A DNA stretch of 60,376 bases, taken from the NCBI GenBank assembly GCA_020724365.1, contig DYHD01000007.1:1-60376 (forward strand), written 5' to 3'. The translations under genes were made by a program, and so were the position numbers. The notes beneath the pieces were generated by a model. That model worked only from the letters and a program-made list of their open reading frames with translations, was not told where the DNA came from and did not search any database. Position 1 is the stretch's first letter; every line of letters begins with the position of its first letter. Below, in pieces: positions 7,780 to 18,046 of this stretch. Source of the DNA: Thermodesulfovibrio yellowstonii. Lineage in GTDB: Bacteria; Nitrospirota; Thermodesulfovibrionia; Thermodesulfovibrionales; Dissulfurispiraceae.

Positions 7780-9687
7780 ATGATTAGGCATGATGTAAGT
7801 CTCTTTACTGATTATGATATTTATATATTTAAACAGGGCAAGCATTATAAATTATATGAAAAATTAGGCTCTCATATCCTGACTGTTGACGGTATAGAAG
7901 GAACTTATTTTGCGGTTTGGGCGCCGAATGCTGAAAGAGTTTCTGTAATAGGTGATTTCAACAATTGGGATTCAGACAGACATCCCCTTGCCCCAAGATG
8001 GGACTGGTCGGGCATCTGGGAAGGTTTTATACCAGACATTGGAAAAGGAACTATATATAAGTATCACATAATTTCAAGGTTTTCTGGATATCGTGTTGAC
8101 AAGTCAGATCCTTTTGCATTTTATACCGAGACATTCCCTGGAAGATCTTCAATTGTGTGGGATTTAGATTTTAATTGGGAAGATCAACAATGGATGTCTT
8201 CAAGGCACATAAATAATTCTTTAAACTCTCCCATGTCTATATATGAAGTTCATATCGGTTCATGGAAAAGAGTCCCAGATGATAGCAATAGATTCTTAAC
8301 ATACAGGGAAATAGCCGTTCAACTTGCCGAATATGTTAATTATATGGGATTTACCCATATAGAATTTTTGCCTATCACAGAACACCCATTTTATGGCTCA
8401 TGGGGTTATCAAAGCACTGGTTATTTTGCTCCAACAAGCAGATATGGAACTCCACAGGACTTCATGTGGCTTATAGACTACTTGCATAAAAATGGGATAG
8501 GTATAATTCTCGATTGGGTCCCATCACATTTTCCCGATGATATTCAAGGTTTAGTTTATTTTGATGGCACGCATCTTTACGAACATGAAGACCCAAGAAA
8601 AGGCTTCCATCCTGACTGGAACAGCTATATCTTTAATTACGCAAGGAATGAGATCAAAGCTTTTTTGACCAGCAGCGCCTTATTCTGGCTTGAAAAATAT
8701 CATATTGATGCCTTTAGAATAGATGCTGTAGCCTCAATGTTATATCTTGATTACTCAAGGAAGCCCGGTCAATGGATACCAAATAAATTTGGCGGTAAGG
8801 AAAATCTCGAAGTTATAGATTTTTTGAAGCAGTTGAATCTATTGATATATCAAGAATACCCCGATGTTCAAACCATAGCTGAGGAATCAACATCATGGCC
8901 TCTCGTTTCAAGACCTCTGCATATAGGGGGGTTAGGATTCGGGCTTAAATGGAATATGGGCTGGATGCACGATACTCTTAGTTATTTCTCTCTTGACCCC
9001 ATATTTCGTAAATATAATCATCAACAACTCACATTTAGTATCTGGTATGCATTTTATGAAAACTTCATTTTAACATTGTCTCACGATGAAGTTGTCTATG
9101 GGAAAGGTTCTCTGCTTGGAAAAATGCCAGGTAATGAATGGGAAAAGAAAGCAAATCTTAGGCTCTTATTTGGTTATATGTATGGGCATCCAGGCAAAAA
9201 ACTGATATTTATGGGTGGTGAGTTTGGGCAATACAATGAATGGGATCATGAAAAAAGCCTGGATTGGCATCTTCTTGAATATACTTCACATCGTGGAATT
9301 TTAAACTGGGTGAGAGACCTCAACCATTTCTATAAACATGAACCAGCTCTATATGAGATAGACTTTCAGCCTGAGGGATTTCAATGGATTGATTTTAGAG
9401 ATTCGGAACAGGGCGTAATAAGTTTTCTAAGAAGAAGTAGAAACAATGATGAAGTCCTTATAGTTTGCAATCTAACTCCTGTCCCAAGAATTAAATACAG
9501 AATCGGTGTCCCAAAAGATGGTATCTGGGCAGAGTTGCTTAGTAGTGATGCAGAGTGTTATGGCGGAAGCGGTGAAGGAAATTGCGGACAGGTTTCAACA
9601 GATGCTATTTCTTTTCATGGATATCATCAATCCTTGTCTCTTACATTGCCGCCTCTCGGCGTTCTTTTTTTAAAGTGGAGGCAGTAG
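7780..9687 (+). CDS. glgB: 1,4-alpha-glucan branching enzyme
   Basis: 635-residue GH13 enzyme that makes alpha-1,6 branches in glycogen. An N-terminal carbohydrate-binding-like domain ([20 protein letters not shown]) precedes the barrel. Catalytic motifs are DWVPSHFP (region I), [11 protein letters not shown] (nucleophile Asp), the acid/base Glu in TIAEES, and [12 protein letters not shown] (region IV). Length matches short-form GlgB without the extra N-terminal module. AAGGAGG precedes the ATG. No other glycogen gene is close by. Confidence 0.97.
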   Translation: MIRHDVSLFTDYDIYIFKQGKHYKLYEKLGSHILTVDGIEGTYFAVWAPNAERVSVIGDFNNWDSDRHPLAPRWDWSGIWEGFIPDIGKGTIYKYHIISRFSGYRVDKSDPFAFYTETFPGRSSIVWDLDFNWEDQQWMSSRHINNSLNSPMSIYEVHIGSWKRVPDDSNRFLTYREIAVQLAEYVNYMGFTHIEFLPITEHPFYGSWGYQSTGYFAPTSRYGTPQDFMWLIDYLHKNGIGIILDWVPSHFPDDIQGLVYFDGTHLYEHEDPRKGFHPDWNSYIFNYARNEIKAFLTSSALFWLEKYHIDAFRIDAVASMLYLDYSRKPGQWIPNKFGGKENLEVIDFLKQLNLLIYQEYPDVQTIAEESTSWPLVSRPLHIGGLGFGLKWNMGWMHDTLSYFSLDPIFRKYNHQQLTFSIWYAFYENFILTLSHDEVVYGKGSLLGKMPGNEWEKKANLRLLFGYMYGHPGKKLIFMGGEFGQYNEWDHEKSLDWHLLEYTSHRGILNWVRDLNHFYKHEPALYEIDFQPEGFQWIDFRDSEQGVISFLRRSRNNDEVLIVCNLTPVPRIKYRIGVPKDGIWAELLSSDAECYGGSGEGNCGQVSTDAISFHGYHQSLSLTLPPLGVLFLKWRQ

Positions 9688-9744
9688 GATTAATTAAAGG
9701 AAATCTTAGTTTAATAAAGAGACTTTATTTGATATTTTAATTTT

Positions 9745-11475
9745 ATGAAGAAATATATCAACATCTATATATATTTAATTATATGCTTGCTTTTTATTCT
9801 TACAGCGAAAATAGCTTATTCAGACACAAATGATTCAGAAGCAAAGAAAGTCATTATTGTAGGCGGAAATAGTGCATATCCCCCTTATGAGTTTATAGAC
9901 AAGGATGGTAATCCTGCCGGGTTTGTCGTAGAATTAACTAAGGCTATCGCAGAAGAACAGGGTTTAAATATCGTTATCAGGCTTGGCGAATCATGGACAG
10001 ATATGCGAAAAGCCCTTGAGGATGGGGAGATTGATATATTGCAAGGTATTTCGTATAGCGCTGAGAGGGAAAAGATCCTTGACTTCTCTCCTCCACATTC
10101 TTTTGTATCTCATTCAATATTCGGTCATCAAAGATCAAAACCTGTTCATTCTCTTGAAGAACTGAGGGGCAAAAATATTATTCTTCTTGGGCGAGGGATT
10201 ATGTATGATTATTTCATGCACTCTGGCATTCAAGCCAATATTATTCCTGCAAAAACATTGCTCGATGCTGTTAAGCTTCTCTCAACAGGTCTTTATGACT
10301 ATGCTGTTCTTGCAACTATGCCAGCTATGTATCTTATATCAGAACATCGCATCAAAGATATAAAAATTATAACCAAAGGTATCGAAACAAAAAAATATTG
10401 TTATGCGGTGGTAAAAGGCAATCAAGAGGTCCTCAGTCTATTCAACGAAGGTTTTGCTAAATTAAAAACATCTGGAAAATATAAAGATCTTCATGATAAG
10501 TGGTTATCTGCACCTGAGATTCCTTTATGGATTACTCGTTATGGGACTTTTGCACTGATTTTTCTCGCTTCTGGGTTGGCAATATCTTTGATATGGTCAC
10601 GCTCGCTAAAGCGTCTTGTTAGGATTAGAACTTCTGCTTTACAGCTTGAGGTTGAAAAGCGAAAGCAGGCAGCAGAGGAACTGAAGCTGCAACAACAGCA
10701 ACTTGTCCAGGCTGACAAAATGGCTGCATTAGGAATTTTGGTTTCTGGCGTCGCTCATGAGATAAATAATCCTACTGGCTTAATATTACTTAATCTTCCT
10801 ACTTTATCAAGTGTGCATGCTGATGTTTTGCCGATACTTGAAGAATATTACCAAAAAAATGGTGATTTTCTTGTAGGAGGACTACCTTATTCCCAGATGC
10901 GTCGCGAGATGCCTTTAATGATAGATGAGATGCATGAAGCTGCAAAAAGGATCAAACGCATTGTTGAAGACCTAAGACACTTCTCTCGTCGGAGTGATGT
11001 AAAACATGATGAAGAGGTTAATATAAACATCATAGTTCAAACTTCTATGCGTCTTGTAGAAACTGCCGTTAAAAAGGCGACAAATCATTTCAATACGCAT
11101 CTTATTAATGGACTTCCACCTGTTAAGGGCAATGCACAAAGACTCGAGCAGGTTGTTGTGAATCTTATATTAAATGCAGCCCAATCTCTTCCTGATCCAG
11201 AGCGAGGTATCTTCATTTCAACATTATATGAAGCCCCGACAAAATCTGTTATCATACAAGTTTGTGATGAAGGAATTGGTATTTCTCCAGATATTATGCC
11301 CCATCTAACCAACCCATTTTTCACTACAAAACGCGAAACTGGAGGAACAGGCCTCGGGCTTGCTATCTCAGATGGTATTGTGAGAGAACATGGTGGAAGT
11401 ATGCACTTTGAATCAATATCAGGGGAAGGTACCACAGTAATAGTACGTCTTCCTGCCTTTGAGAACTTTGCATGA
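9745..11475 (+). CDS. Sensor histidine kinase with periplasmic solute-binding (SBP_bac_3) domain
   Basis: 576 residues. A signal/TM helix (about 8-26) precedes a periplasmic amino-acid/organic-solute binding domain (about 36-258; IIVGGNSAYPPYEFID, then DGEIDILQGISYSAERE). A second membrane helix (about 262-286), a coiled coil and the kinase core follow. His338 in the H-box GVAHEINNPTG is the phospho-acceptor. The ATPase domain has LILNAAQSL, DEGIGIS and GGTGLGLAI. Its stop overlaps the start of the response regulator (ATGA), so they are translated together. The ligand is unknown; the domain family binds amino acids and small acids. No strong ribosome binding site precedes the ATG. Confidence 0.93.
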   Translation: MKKYINIYIYLIICLLFILTAKIAYSDTNDSEAKKVIIVGGNSAYPPYEFIDKDGNPAGFVVELTKAIAEEQGLNIVIRLGESWTDMRKALEDGEIDILQGISYSAEREKILDFSPPHSFVSHSIFGHQRSKPVHSLEELRGKNIILLGRGIMYDYFMHSGIQANIIPAKTLLDAVKLLSTGLYDYAVLATMPAMYLISEHRIKDIKIITKGIETKKYCYAVVKGNQEVLSLFNEGFAKLKTSGKYKDLHDKWLSAPEIPLWITRYGTFALIFLASGLAISLIWSRSLKRLVRIRTSALQLEVEKRKQAAEELKLQQQQLVQADKMAALGILVSGVAHEINNPTGLILLNLPTLSSVHADVLPILEEYYQKNGDFLVGGLPYSQMRREMPLMIDEMHEAAKRIKRIVEDLRHFSRRSDVKHDEEVNINIIVQTSMRLVETAVKKATNHFNTHLINGLPPVKGNAQRLEQVVVNLILNAAQSLPDPERGIFISTLYEAPTKSVIIQVCDEGIGISPDIMPHLTNPFFTTKRETGGTGLGLAISDGIVREHGGSMHFESISGEGTTVIVRLPAFENFA

Positions 11476-12887
11476 AAGAGACCTTATATCCATCTTTTAA
11501 GATTCTTATTGTTGACGATGAGCAGGCATGGCTTCGTTCCCTCCGGATTTCTCTATCTCGATTAGCAGACATTACAAATGTTATAACCTGCCAAGATAGC
11601 AGACAGGTTATAGAGATTCTCGATAAAACTGATGTCGGTATTGTTCTCCTTGATCTCACCATGCCATATTTGTCAGGGGAGAAATTGATTCAGATAATCA
11701 GTGAACAATATCCTGAGGTAGTAGTCATAGTCGTAAGCGGGATGAATCAGGTAGAAACAGCTGTTAAATGTATGAAACATGGAGCCTTTGATTATCTGGT
11801 CAAGACTTCAGAAGAAGAACGGATTATCACTATTATTTTTCATGCAATCCGCATGATAGAGATGCAGCGTGAAAACCGCGAGATTAGCCAACGTTTCTTC
11901 TCCGATGATTTGATTACACCCGATGCTTTTGCTGGAATAGTAACTGCCAGTCAAGCAATGCATTCAGTTTTCAGATATCTTGAGGCAGTTTCAAAGAGCT
12001 CTCAGCCTCTGCTTATTACAGGTGAAAGCGGGGTTGGCAAAGGACTTATTGCTCAGGCTATTCATAAGTTGAGCAATTGCAGAGGAGAACTCGTCTCTGT
12101 AAATGTTGGAGGGCTTGATGATACCATTTTTTCTGACACCCTATTCGGTCATATTAAGGGTGCATTCACAGGGGCAGATCATGCCAGAAGCGGGATGGTT
12201 GAGAAAGCTTCACAAGGAACCCTTTTCCTTGATGAAATAGGCGACCTCACTATTGCCTCACAGATAAAATTACTCAGATTGTTACAGGAGGGTGATTATT
12301 ATCCGCTTGGTAGCGACCAATCGAAAAAATTGAGATCTCGCGTTATTGCCTCCACGCATCAAAATCTTGAAAAAAAACTCAAGCAGGGAGAATTCAGAAA
12401 GGATTTATTTTACCGTCTTAGATCTCATCATGTTCATATTCCAGCATTGAGAGATAGAAGAGAGGATATATTCGTTTTATTTGAGCATTTTATTGATGAG
12501 GCATGCCGAGATATTGGAAAGCCAAAACCATATATTAGTCAGGAAATTCTACCTCTTCTTCAGGCATATGATTTCCCCGGCAATGTTCGAGAACTAAGAT
12601 CAATAACATTTGATGCAATAGCTCGTTGCGATGTAGGCACTCTCACAACCAGTTATTTTGACCTTTTGAATAATAATATCCCATCTTCCGAACTGCGGAG
12701 GGCATTCTCTGCTGCTGAAATTTTTGATTCCCTTGATGAACTACCTACTATCAATCAAACAGTGCGTCTCCTTATCTACACTGCTATGAAACGGGCAAAA
12801 GGAAATCAGTCAGTTGCAGCTCGCATTCTCGGCATTTCACAGCCCGCTTTAAGCAAACGTATCAAACTAATGCATGAAGATTTTTAA
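11472..12887 (+). CDS. Sigma-54-dependent response regulator (NtrC family)
   Basis: 471 residues. The receiver domain has the acidic pocket Asp15/Asp16 and phospho-acceptor Asp61 (VLLDLTMP). The AAA+ domain has Walker A GESGVGKG (184-191), GAFTGA (230-235), which contacts sigma-54, and the TLFLDEIGDL Walker B. A C-terminal Fis-type helix-turn-helix ends in GNQSVAARILGISQPALSKRI. All activator motifs are intact. It is the cognate partner of the overlapping kinase gene. The nearest -24/-12 match in the window is upstream of oadG, the next gene cluster, suggesting that as the target. Confidence 0.94.
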   Translation: MKETLYPSFKILIVDDEQAWLRSLRISLSRLADITNVITCQDSRQVIEILDKTDVGIVLLDLTMPYLSGEKLIQIISEQYPEVVVIVVSGMNQVETAVKCMKHGAFDYLVKTSEEERIITIIFHAIRMIEMQRENREISQRFFSDDLITPDAFAGIVTASQAMHSVFRYLEAVSKSSQPLLITGESGVGKGLIAQAIHKLSNCRGELVSVNVGGLDDTIFSDTLFGHIKGAFTGADHARSGMVEKASQGTLFLDEIGDLTIASQIKLLRLLQEGDYYPLGSDQSKKLRSRVIASTHQNLEKKLKQGEFRKDLFYRLRSHHVHIPALRDRREDIFVLFEHFIDEACRDIGKPKPYISQEILPLLQAYDFPGNVRELRSITFDAIARCDVGTLTTSYFDLLNNNIPSSELRRAFSAAEIFDSLDELPTINQTVRLLIYTAMKRAKGNQSVAARILGISQPALSKRIKLMHEDF

Positions 12888-12892
12888 GAACC

Positions 12893-13147
12893 TAAATTGA
12901 GCGATTCCTGCTTGATAAGATGCTCAAATCATGCTCAGACAGCCGTCCCAGCTGTCCTGCTTTGAATTTTAAATTTTAAACCTACAGGTAGATATCTGTA
13001 GCTAACCTTCAGCATTTTTAGGTATCTGGCAGCATTCTTAGGTATCTGGTATTTTGAATCTTGAATTTTCAATTAGGCGAGTCACCGCCTCGCCCCCATA
13101 TTGCCTTTGTTTTTCCTTCAGCCTTCAGCCTTCAGCCTATCATTGCC
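12893..13147 (-). repeat. Long inverted repeat, copy 2
   Basis: Reverse complement of copy 1 (306-655), minus the internal 70-bp piece. It has its own local duplication of the AGGTATCTGG unit (two copies, about 13019-13051). Matching landmarks include AATTGAGCGATTCCTGCTT at its left end, TACAGGTAGATATCTGTAGC, and CCCCATATTGCCTTTG. With copy 1 it brackets a 12.2-kb block. Confidence 0.85.
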
Positions 13148-13281
13148 TTTAGATTATGAGCTAAACCTTTATTTAATTTTTTAGTTATTCATAATATTAT
13201 AACCTATAACTAAAGTTATAACTTCTTTAATTCTATCACTTTAATTTTCCTCTTTATATCAATATATAACGCATTTTTCAT

Positions 13282-13298
13282 TTGGAATAATTTTTGCT
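13282..13298 (+). promoter_or_regulatory. Candidate sigma-54 (-24/-12) promoter of oadGAB
   Basis: TTGGAATAATTTTTGCT keeps the invariant GG (13284-13285) and GC (13296-13297) with exactly 10 bases between. It agrees with the YTGGCACGrNNNTTGCW consensus outside three inner positions. It lies 117 bp before oadG and just downstream of a sigma-54 activator gene. AT-rich DNA can give such a match by chance. Confidence 0.5.
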
Positions 13299-13414
13299 TT
13301 ATTATTTAAATTACCTTAAAAAAACGGCATTGAACAACTGTGAATATACTTGAATCGTTAGGTATTGTAATTTTGAAGTTTAAGATTTAACTGAAGTAAT
13401 GACGGAGAATATAC

Positions 13415-13678
13415 ATGGACTGGTTTCATAATTTTACTCAAGCAATAATAATTATGGTTCTAGGTATGAGTGTAACTTTTATATTCATTACTGTCTTGAT
13501 AATTATAATTCAAATTAATTCTAAGATTATTGCGAAATATGTTAGAGAACCTGAGCCATCTTTGCAACCGATAAAAACATTGCATCAAAATAAGGATGAT
13601 AGTTCTATTGTAGCTGCAATTACTATTGCTGTTAAAAAGTATCATCAAGATAAAAAGTCAAAAAAATTAAGGAGATGA
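13415..13678 (+). CDS. oadG: Oxaloacetate decarboxylase gamma subunit (OadG family)
   Basis: 87-residue protein with a single N-terminal membrane helix (FTQAIIIMVLGMSVTFIFITVLI) and a charged cytoplasmic tail, the typical OadG layout. The gamma subunit holds the carboxyltransferase to the membrane beta subunit and helps assembly. It is the first gene of oadGAB and ends 1 bp before oadA. GACGGAG precedes the ATG. Confidence 0.85.
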   Translation: MDWFHNFTQAIIIMVLGMSVTFIFITVLIIIIQINSKIIAKYVREPEPSLQPIKTLHQNKDDSSIVAAITIAVKKYHQDKKSKKLRR

Positions 13679-13679
13679 A

Positions 13680-15437
13680 ATGGGAAAGCTCAAGATAAGT
13701 GAACTTGTTTTGAGGGATGCACACCAGTCGTTGTTCGCAACCCGTATGCTTACGAGCGACATGGTGCCGATTGCTGATAAGCTTGATAGTGTTGGATATT
13801 GGTCGATAGAATCATGGGGCGGCGCTACCTTTGATACCTGTATCCGCTTTTTAAATGAAGACCCATGGAAGAGAATTCGTATTTTGAAAAAAGCGATGCC
13901 GAAGACCCCACAACAGATGCTTTTCAGAGGGCAGAGCATACTTGGTTATCGTATTTATGCTGACGATGTCGTCGAAAAAAGTGTTGAACGAATGGCGATA
14001 AATGGCGTTGATGTATTCCGCATCTTTGATGCTCTCAATGACTCTAGAAATCTGATTGTTCCAATAAAAGCGGTCAAAAAAGTGGGCAAACATGCGCAGG
14101 CTGCTATTAGTTATACCATTTCCCCCGTTCATACAGTTGAGGGTTATGTAGCTCTTGCTAAAGAATTTGCTGATATGGGAGCAGATAGCATTTGCATTAA
14201 AGATATGGCAGCTCTTCTGAAGCCTTATGATGCATATAATTTAGTTAGGGCTATCAAAAAAGCTATTGACCTGCCAATTCATGTTCATTCTCATGCTACA
14301 ACAGGAATGTCAGTCGCTACCCTTGTTAAAGCTGCAGAAGCAGGAGCTGAAGTTCTTGATACAGCTATTTCCTCTATGTCAATGGGAACAAGTCATTCCC
14401 CTACTGAGGCGATTGTCGAGATATTCCGCGGCACTGAATTTGATACAGGTCTTGATATCAATCTGCTTCTTGAAATTGCTGATTACTTTCGGTCTATTAG
14501 ACCAAAATACAAGAAATTTGAAAGCTCCTTTTTAGGAGCGGATGGCCGCATTCTAGCTGCGCAGATTCCCGGCGGAATGCTGTCTAGCCTTGAAACCCAG
14601 CTTAAAGAACAAAATGCTTTGCATCGACTGCCTGAGGTCATGAAAGAAAATATAAGGGTGCAGAAAGACTTTGGATATCCTCCTCTTGTTACCCCAACAT
14701 CACAAATCGTCGGTACCCAAGCAGTTTTCAATGTGCTATTAGGTCGTTATACACGACTTACAGCTGAATCTATGAATCTTCTTGTAGGTAACTATGGTAG
14801 GACACCAGCTCAACCAGACAGTGAATTGGTTAAGATGGCTTTAAAAAATCTTAAGATGGATAAGCCAATTGATTGCCGTCCTGCAGACCTTATTCCAAAT
14901 GAGTTAAATAATATAGAAAAGGAACTCAAACAAAAACTGGGCGGTGCATCGGTTCATATAGACGATGTTCTTACATATGTGATGTTCCCACAAGTAGCTA
15001 TCAAATTCTTCGAAAACCGGCATAAAGGACCTGTATCTTTTGAGCAAACTACGCCACCACCAAAGCAGACTGATATATCCGAACCAGTGCCAACTAACGG
15101 ACACGCTATTTATATCGTAAATGTTGACAATAAAGACTATCGAGTTACGGTGAGAGAAGAAGGAAGCGTTCATGTTGCTCCAATGAAGTCAATTGCAACT
15201 ACAACCTCAAAAATAGCCTCCAGCAACGGACTGATAGTCGAAGCCCCTGTCTCGGGAACTATCTTGAAGTTATTAAAAAATAACGGTGATAGTGTTGTAA
15301 ATGAGGAAACGATAATCCTTATTGAGTCAATGAAGATGGAACTCGAGATTAAAGCTCAGTCAGCTGGCAAGATAACCTATCTGGTTGATTCAGGAGCAAG
15401 CATTGAAGCAGGGCAAGCACTTGCAAATATTAATTAA
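13680..15437 (+). CDS. oadA: Oxaloacetate decarboxylase alpha subunit with biotin domain
   Basis: 585 residues. The N-terminal carboxyltransferase barrel begins LRDAHQSLFATRM and includes VHSHATTGMS with metal-binding histidines. A conserved carboxylase domain and a Pro-rich linker follow. The C-terminal biotinyl domain carries Lys552 in ESMKMELE. It transfers CO2 from oxaloacetate to biotin; the beta subunit then decarboxylates carboxybiotin while exporting Na+. Since biotin and transferase domains are on one chain, it resembles OadA. A pyruvate carboxylase subunit B role is possible only with a biotin carboxylase partner, which is not here. The adjacent oadG and oadB favour the decarboxylase pump. 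Confidence 0.93.
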   Translation: MGKLKISELVLRDAHQSLFATRMLTSDMVPIADKLDSVGYWSIESWGGATFDTCIRFLNEDPWKRIRILKKAMPKTPQQMLFRGQSILGYRIYADDVVEKSVERMAINGVDVFRIFDALNDSRNLIVPIKAVKKVGKHAQAAISYTISPVHTVEGYVALAKEFADMGADSICIKDMAALLKPYDAYNLVRAIKKAIDLPIHVHSHATTGMSVATLVKAAEAGAEVLDTAISSMSMGTSHSPTEAIVEIFRGTEFDTGLDINLLLEIADYFRSIRPKYKKFESSFLGADGRILAAQIPGGMLSSLETQLKEQNALHRLPEVMKENIRVQKDFGYPPLVTPTSQIVGTQAVFNVLLGRYTRLTAESMNLLVGNYGRTPAQPDSELVKMALKNLKMDKPIDCRPADLIPNELNNIEKELKQKLGGASVHIDDVLTYVMFPQVAIKFFENRHKGPVSFEQTTPPPKQTDISEPVPTNGHAIYIVNVDNKDYRVTVREEGSVHVAPMKSIATTTSKIASSNGLIVEAPVSGTILKLLKNNGDSVVNEETIILIESMKMELEIKAQSAGKITYLVDSGASIEAGQALANIN

Positions 15438-15440
15438 GGC

Positions 15441-16781
15441 ATGGTTTCTATGAGATATTCAAGTAAAAAAATCTTCACTTTAATCGTTCTTTCAGTAATA
15501 CTGTGCGGACTATTTCTGTTTTTTTTAGACAACTTACTTTTCGCAGCGAAAGAACCTCATGTTACCTCTGTAAATTCCAATGATGAAATATCTATAGAGT
15601 TGTCTTTGAAAAATATAATAAAAACATCAGGCATTTATGCCTTCATTTACGATGAAGATCGGGTAGTATTTCGTGGTGGAGAGGTGATAGTTTACGGCTG
15701 GCACAAGCTTATAATGCTTATTATAGGAGGCATTTTGCTCTACTTTGGTGCGGTTAAGAAATTTGAACCGCTTCTTTTAGTGCCGATAGGTTTTGGAACA
15801 GTATTAGTTAATATTCCATATGCCGGGATGGGGGATGAAGGTGGATTTCTCAAAATGATATATGATTTTGGCATTGGTAATGAGTTTTTCCCACTTATTA
15901 TATTTATGGGCGTTGGCGCACTAACTGATTTCGGTCCATTAATAGCTAATCCAAGGACAGCTCTTTTGGGTGCAGCCGCTCAATTTGGTGTTTTTGGCAC
16001 TCTTCTTGGCGCCATTGCCTTAAATGCTGTGCCTGGAATCTCATATACTCTACAAGAGGCTTGCGCTATTTCTATCATAGGTGGAGCGGATGGTCCTACT
16101 TCTATTTATCTTTCTGCCAAATTGGCACCTGACCTTATGGGTTCGATAGCAATCGCCGCATATTCTTATATGGCTCTCGTTCCGCTTATCCAACCACCAA
16201 TAATGCGAGCATTGACAACCCCCGAAGAACGTCAGATACGTATGAAACAATTGCGACCTGTGAGCAAAACGGAGAAAATTATCTTCCCATTATTGTTGCT
16301 TATTATAACATTTTTGCTTTTACCTACTGCAGCGCCACTGATAGGTAGCATAGCATTTGGTAATTTTGTCAGGGAGATTGGGGTTATTGACCGATTGAAT
16401 AAAACCTTACAGAATGAATTGCTTAATATAGTTACAATTTTTCTTGGTCTCGGAATAGGCACCCAGATGGTTGCATATAAGTTCATTCAACCTGAAACAT
16501 TAGGCATAGTAGTTCTTGGTTTGATTGCATTTAGTTTTGGCACTGCATCTGGTGTCGCTATCGCAAAAGTTATGAATATATTTATCAAAGATAAAATTAA
16601 CCCGCTCATCGGTTCTGCAGGCGTATCTGCAGTTCCCATGTCTGCACGCGTTTCTAATAAGCTCGGATTAGAAGCAGATTCAAGCAATTTTCTCATAATG
16701 CATGCTATGGGTCCCAATGTGGCAGGCGTTATAGGAACTGCTGTTGCTGCAGGGGTTATGATAGCTGTTTTTGGAAAATAG
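15441..16781 (+). CDS. oadB: Na+-translocating decarboxylase beta subunit
   Basis: 446-residue polytopic membrane protein, the carboxybiotin decarboxylase that couples CO2 release to Na+ export. An N-terminal hydrophobic segment and roughly 60 extra periplasmic-type residues precede the usual start ([20 protein letters not shown]). Family motifs include [29 protein letters not shown] and the C-terminal [15 protein letters not shown]. Starts at 15441 and 15450 are both possible; AAGG just upstream is weak. It lies 3 bp after oadA. Confidence 0.93.
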   Translation: MVSMRYSSKKIFTLIVLSVILCGLFLFFLDNLLFAAKEPHVTSVNSNDEISIELSLKNIIKTSGIYAFIYDEDRVVFRGGEVIVYGWHKLIMLIIGGILLYFGAVKKFEPLLLVPIGFGTVLVNIPYAGMGDEGGFLKMIYDFGIGNEFFPLIIFMGVGALTDFGPLIANPRTALLGAAAQFGVFGTLLGAIALNAVPGISYTLQEACAISIIGGADGPTSIYLSAKLAPDLMGSIAIAAYSYMALVPLIQPPIMRALTTPEERQIRMKQLRPVSKTEKIIFPLLLLIITFLLLPTAAPLIGSIAFGNFVREIGVIDRLNKTLQNELLNIVTIFLGLGIGTQMVAYKFIQPETLGIVVLGLIAFSFGTASGVAIAKVMNIFIKDKINPLIGSAGVSAVPMSARVSNKLGLEADSSNFLIMHAMGPNVAGVIGTAVAAGVMIAVFGK

Positions 16782-17033
16782 TACTAAAAGTTCACAACTA
16801 ACTTTTTCTCAAAATCAGCGATAAATTTGCTTAAATGTCGTGGTGAACATCTTAAGTCATTACTGATAAATCACCTTCTTGACAAGCGTATGATCATTCT
16901 TAGGCCAAAGTCTTAGAAAATAGATAAATTATCAACTTTTTATTTTAGTTTATAGCTGAATTTAGGTTCAATAAACTAAAATATACTTACTACTTTTTAG
17001 GTAGTTAACATTTAAAATCACAGGAGGAGTGAA

Positions 17034-18029
17034 GTGAAACGCATTATACTTTTTCTAGCAGTTTTGATACTGCCTTTAATGCTATCAGGGATAGCAGAAG
17101 CCAAGAAGGTTTTTTTGAAATGGGGGGCGACAAGTGTTCGTTCGGGTTTGTATGCTAATACAGTTTCAATGGCAGGAATAGTTAACAAGGCATATCCTGG
17201 TGAGATTGAGATTACGGTAGTTGAGACAGGCGGATTTACTGAGAATCTTGTAAGGATTCAGAAGAGATCCATCCATTTAGGACCTGCAGATGCTGCTGCT
17301 GGATATGCAAACTATGAAGGCATCATTGATTATAAGGGTAAGCAGAACAAAGATTTAAGGGCATTATGGGGCGGATATATAACCCCGATTCATATAGTAT
17401 CCACCAAAAAAAGTGGAGCAGACACCCTGCAGAAATTCAATGGACTTCCTTTTGCAATGAATCCTGGCACTACATCGGGCAGAGCAATTGAGATGTTTTT
17501 TGATGCAAATGGCATCAAGCCTGATTATAAAATGATGGGAATTGGAGCAAGCGTGGATGCTCTAAAGTCTGGTGTTGCAAAGGGGTGGTTCAAAGCAGGA
17601 TTCAAGGATTCAGCCATACTTGACCTTGAAGCATCAATGGACGTTAATGTAATTCCTATAGACAAAAAGTGGATAGATAAAACGAATGAAAAGTTTCCTG
17701 GGCAAGCTAAAAGCATGATGATACCAGCAAACATTTTCAAAGCTGTAAAGAAAGATCAGCTAAGTTTTGCATATGTAGTATCAGATTTTATACACAAAGA
17801 TGTGCCTGAAGATGTTGTATATAAGATAGTCAAAGCGGTGTATGAAAAAAGGAAAGATCTTGTTGGTTCATTGGCTACGCTGAGAGAGGGTGGTTTTGAT
17901 GACCTATATGGCAATGCGGAGAAATATATACATGTGCCATTGCATCCTGGGGCAGTAAAATTTTATCAAGAAGTATTAAAGGTAAAAGTTCCAGATAGAC
18001 TTTTACCTCCTGAGATGAAGAAGAAATAG
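17034..18029 (+). CDS. TAXI-family TRAP transporter solute-binding protein
   Basis: 331-residue periplasmic receptor starting at GTG with AGGAGGAG upstream. It has a signal peptide (about 1-23, ending IAEAKK) and a TAXI-type body (LKWGATSVRSGLYANTVSMA, then TSGRAIEMFFDANG). TAXI receptors deliver organic anions to a fused DctQM permease. The substrate cannot be told from sequence; location beside oadGAB suggests an organic acid. It is followed after 17 bp by a small secreted protein and then the permease. Confidence 0.9.
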   Translation: MKRIILFLAVLILPLMLSGIAEAKKVFLKWGATSVRSGLYANTVSMAGIVNKAYPGEIEITVVETGGFTENLVRIQKRSIHLGPADAAAGYANYEGIIDYKGKQNKDLRALWGGYITPIHIVSTKKSGADTLQKFNGLPFAMNPGTTSGRAIEMFFDANGIKPDYKMMGIGASVDALKSGVAKGWFKAGFKDSAILDLEASMDVNVIPIDKKWIDKTNEKFPGQAKSMMIPANIFKAVKKDQLSFAYVVSDFIHKDVPEDVVYKIVKAVYEKRKDLVGSLATLREGGFDDLYGNAEKYIHVPLHPGAVKFYQEVLKVKVPDRLLPPEMKKK

Positions 18030-18046
18030 GTGAGGAGGGAGAAAAT

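Larger units (their letters stand above)
12888..13414. other. Intergenic region between the regulator gene and oadG
   Basis: This 527-bp gap holds inverted-repeat copy 2, then about 270 bp of very AT-rich DNA with the sigma-54-like site at 13282-13298. No gene is seen. Confidence 0.7.
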
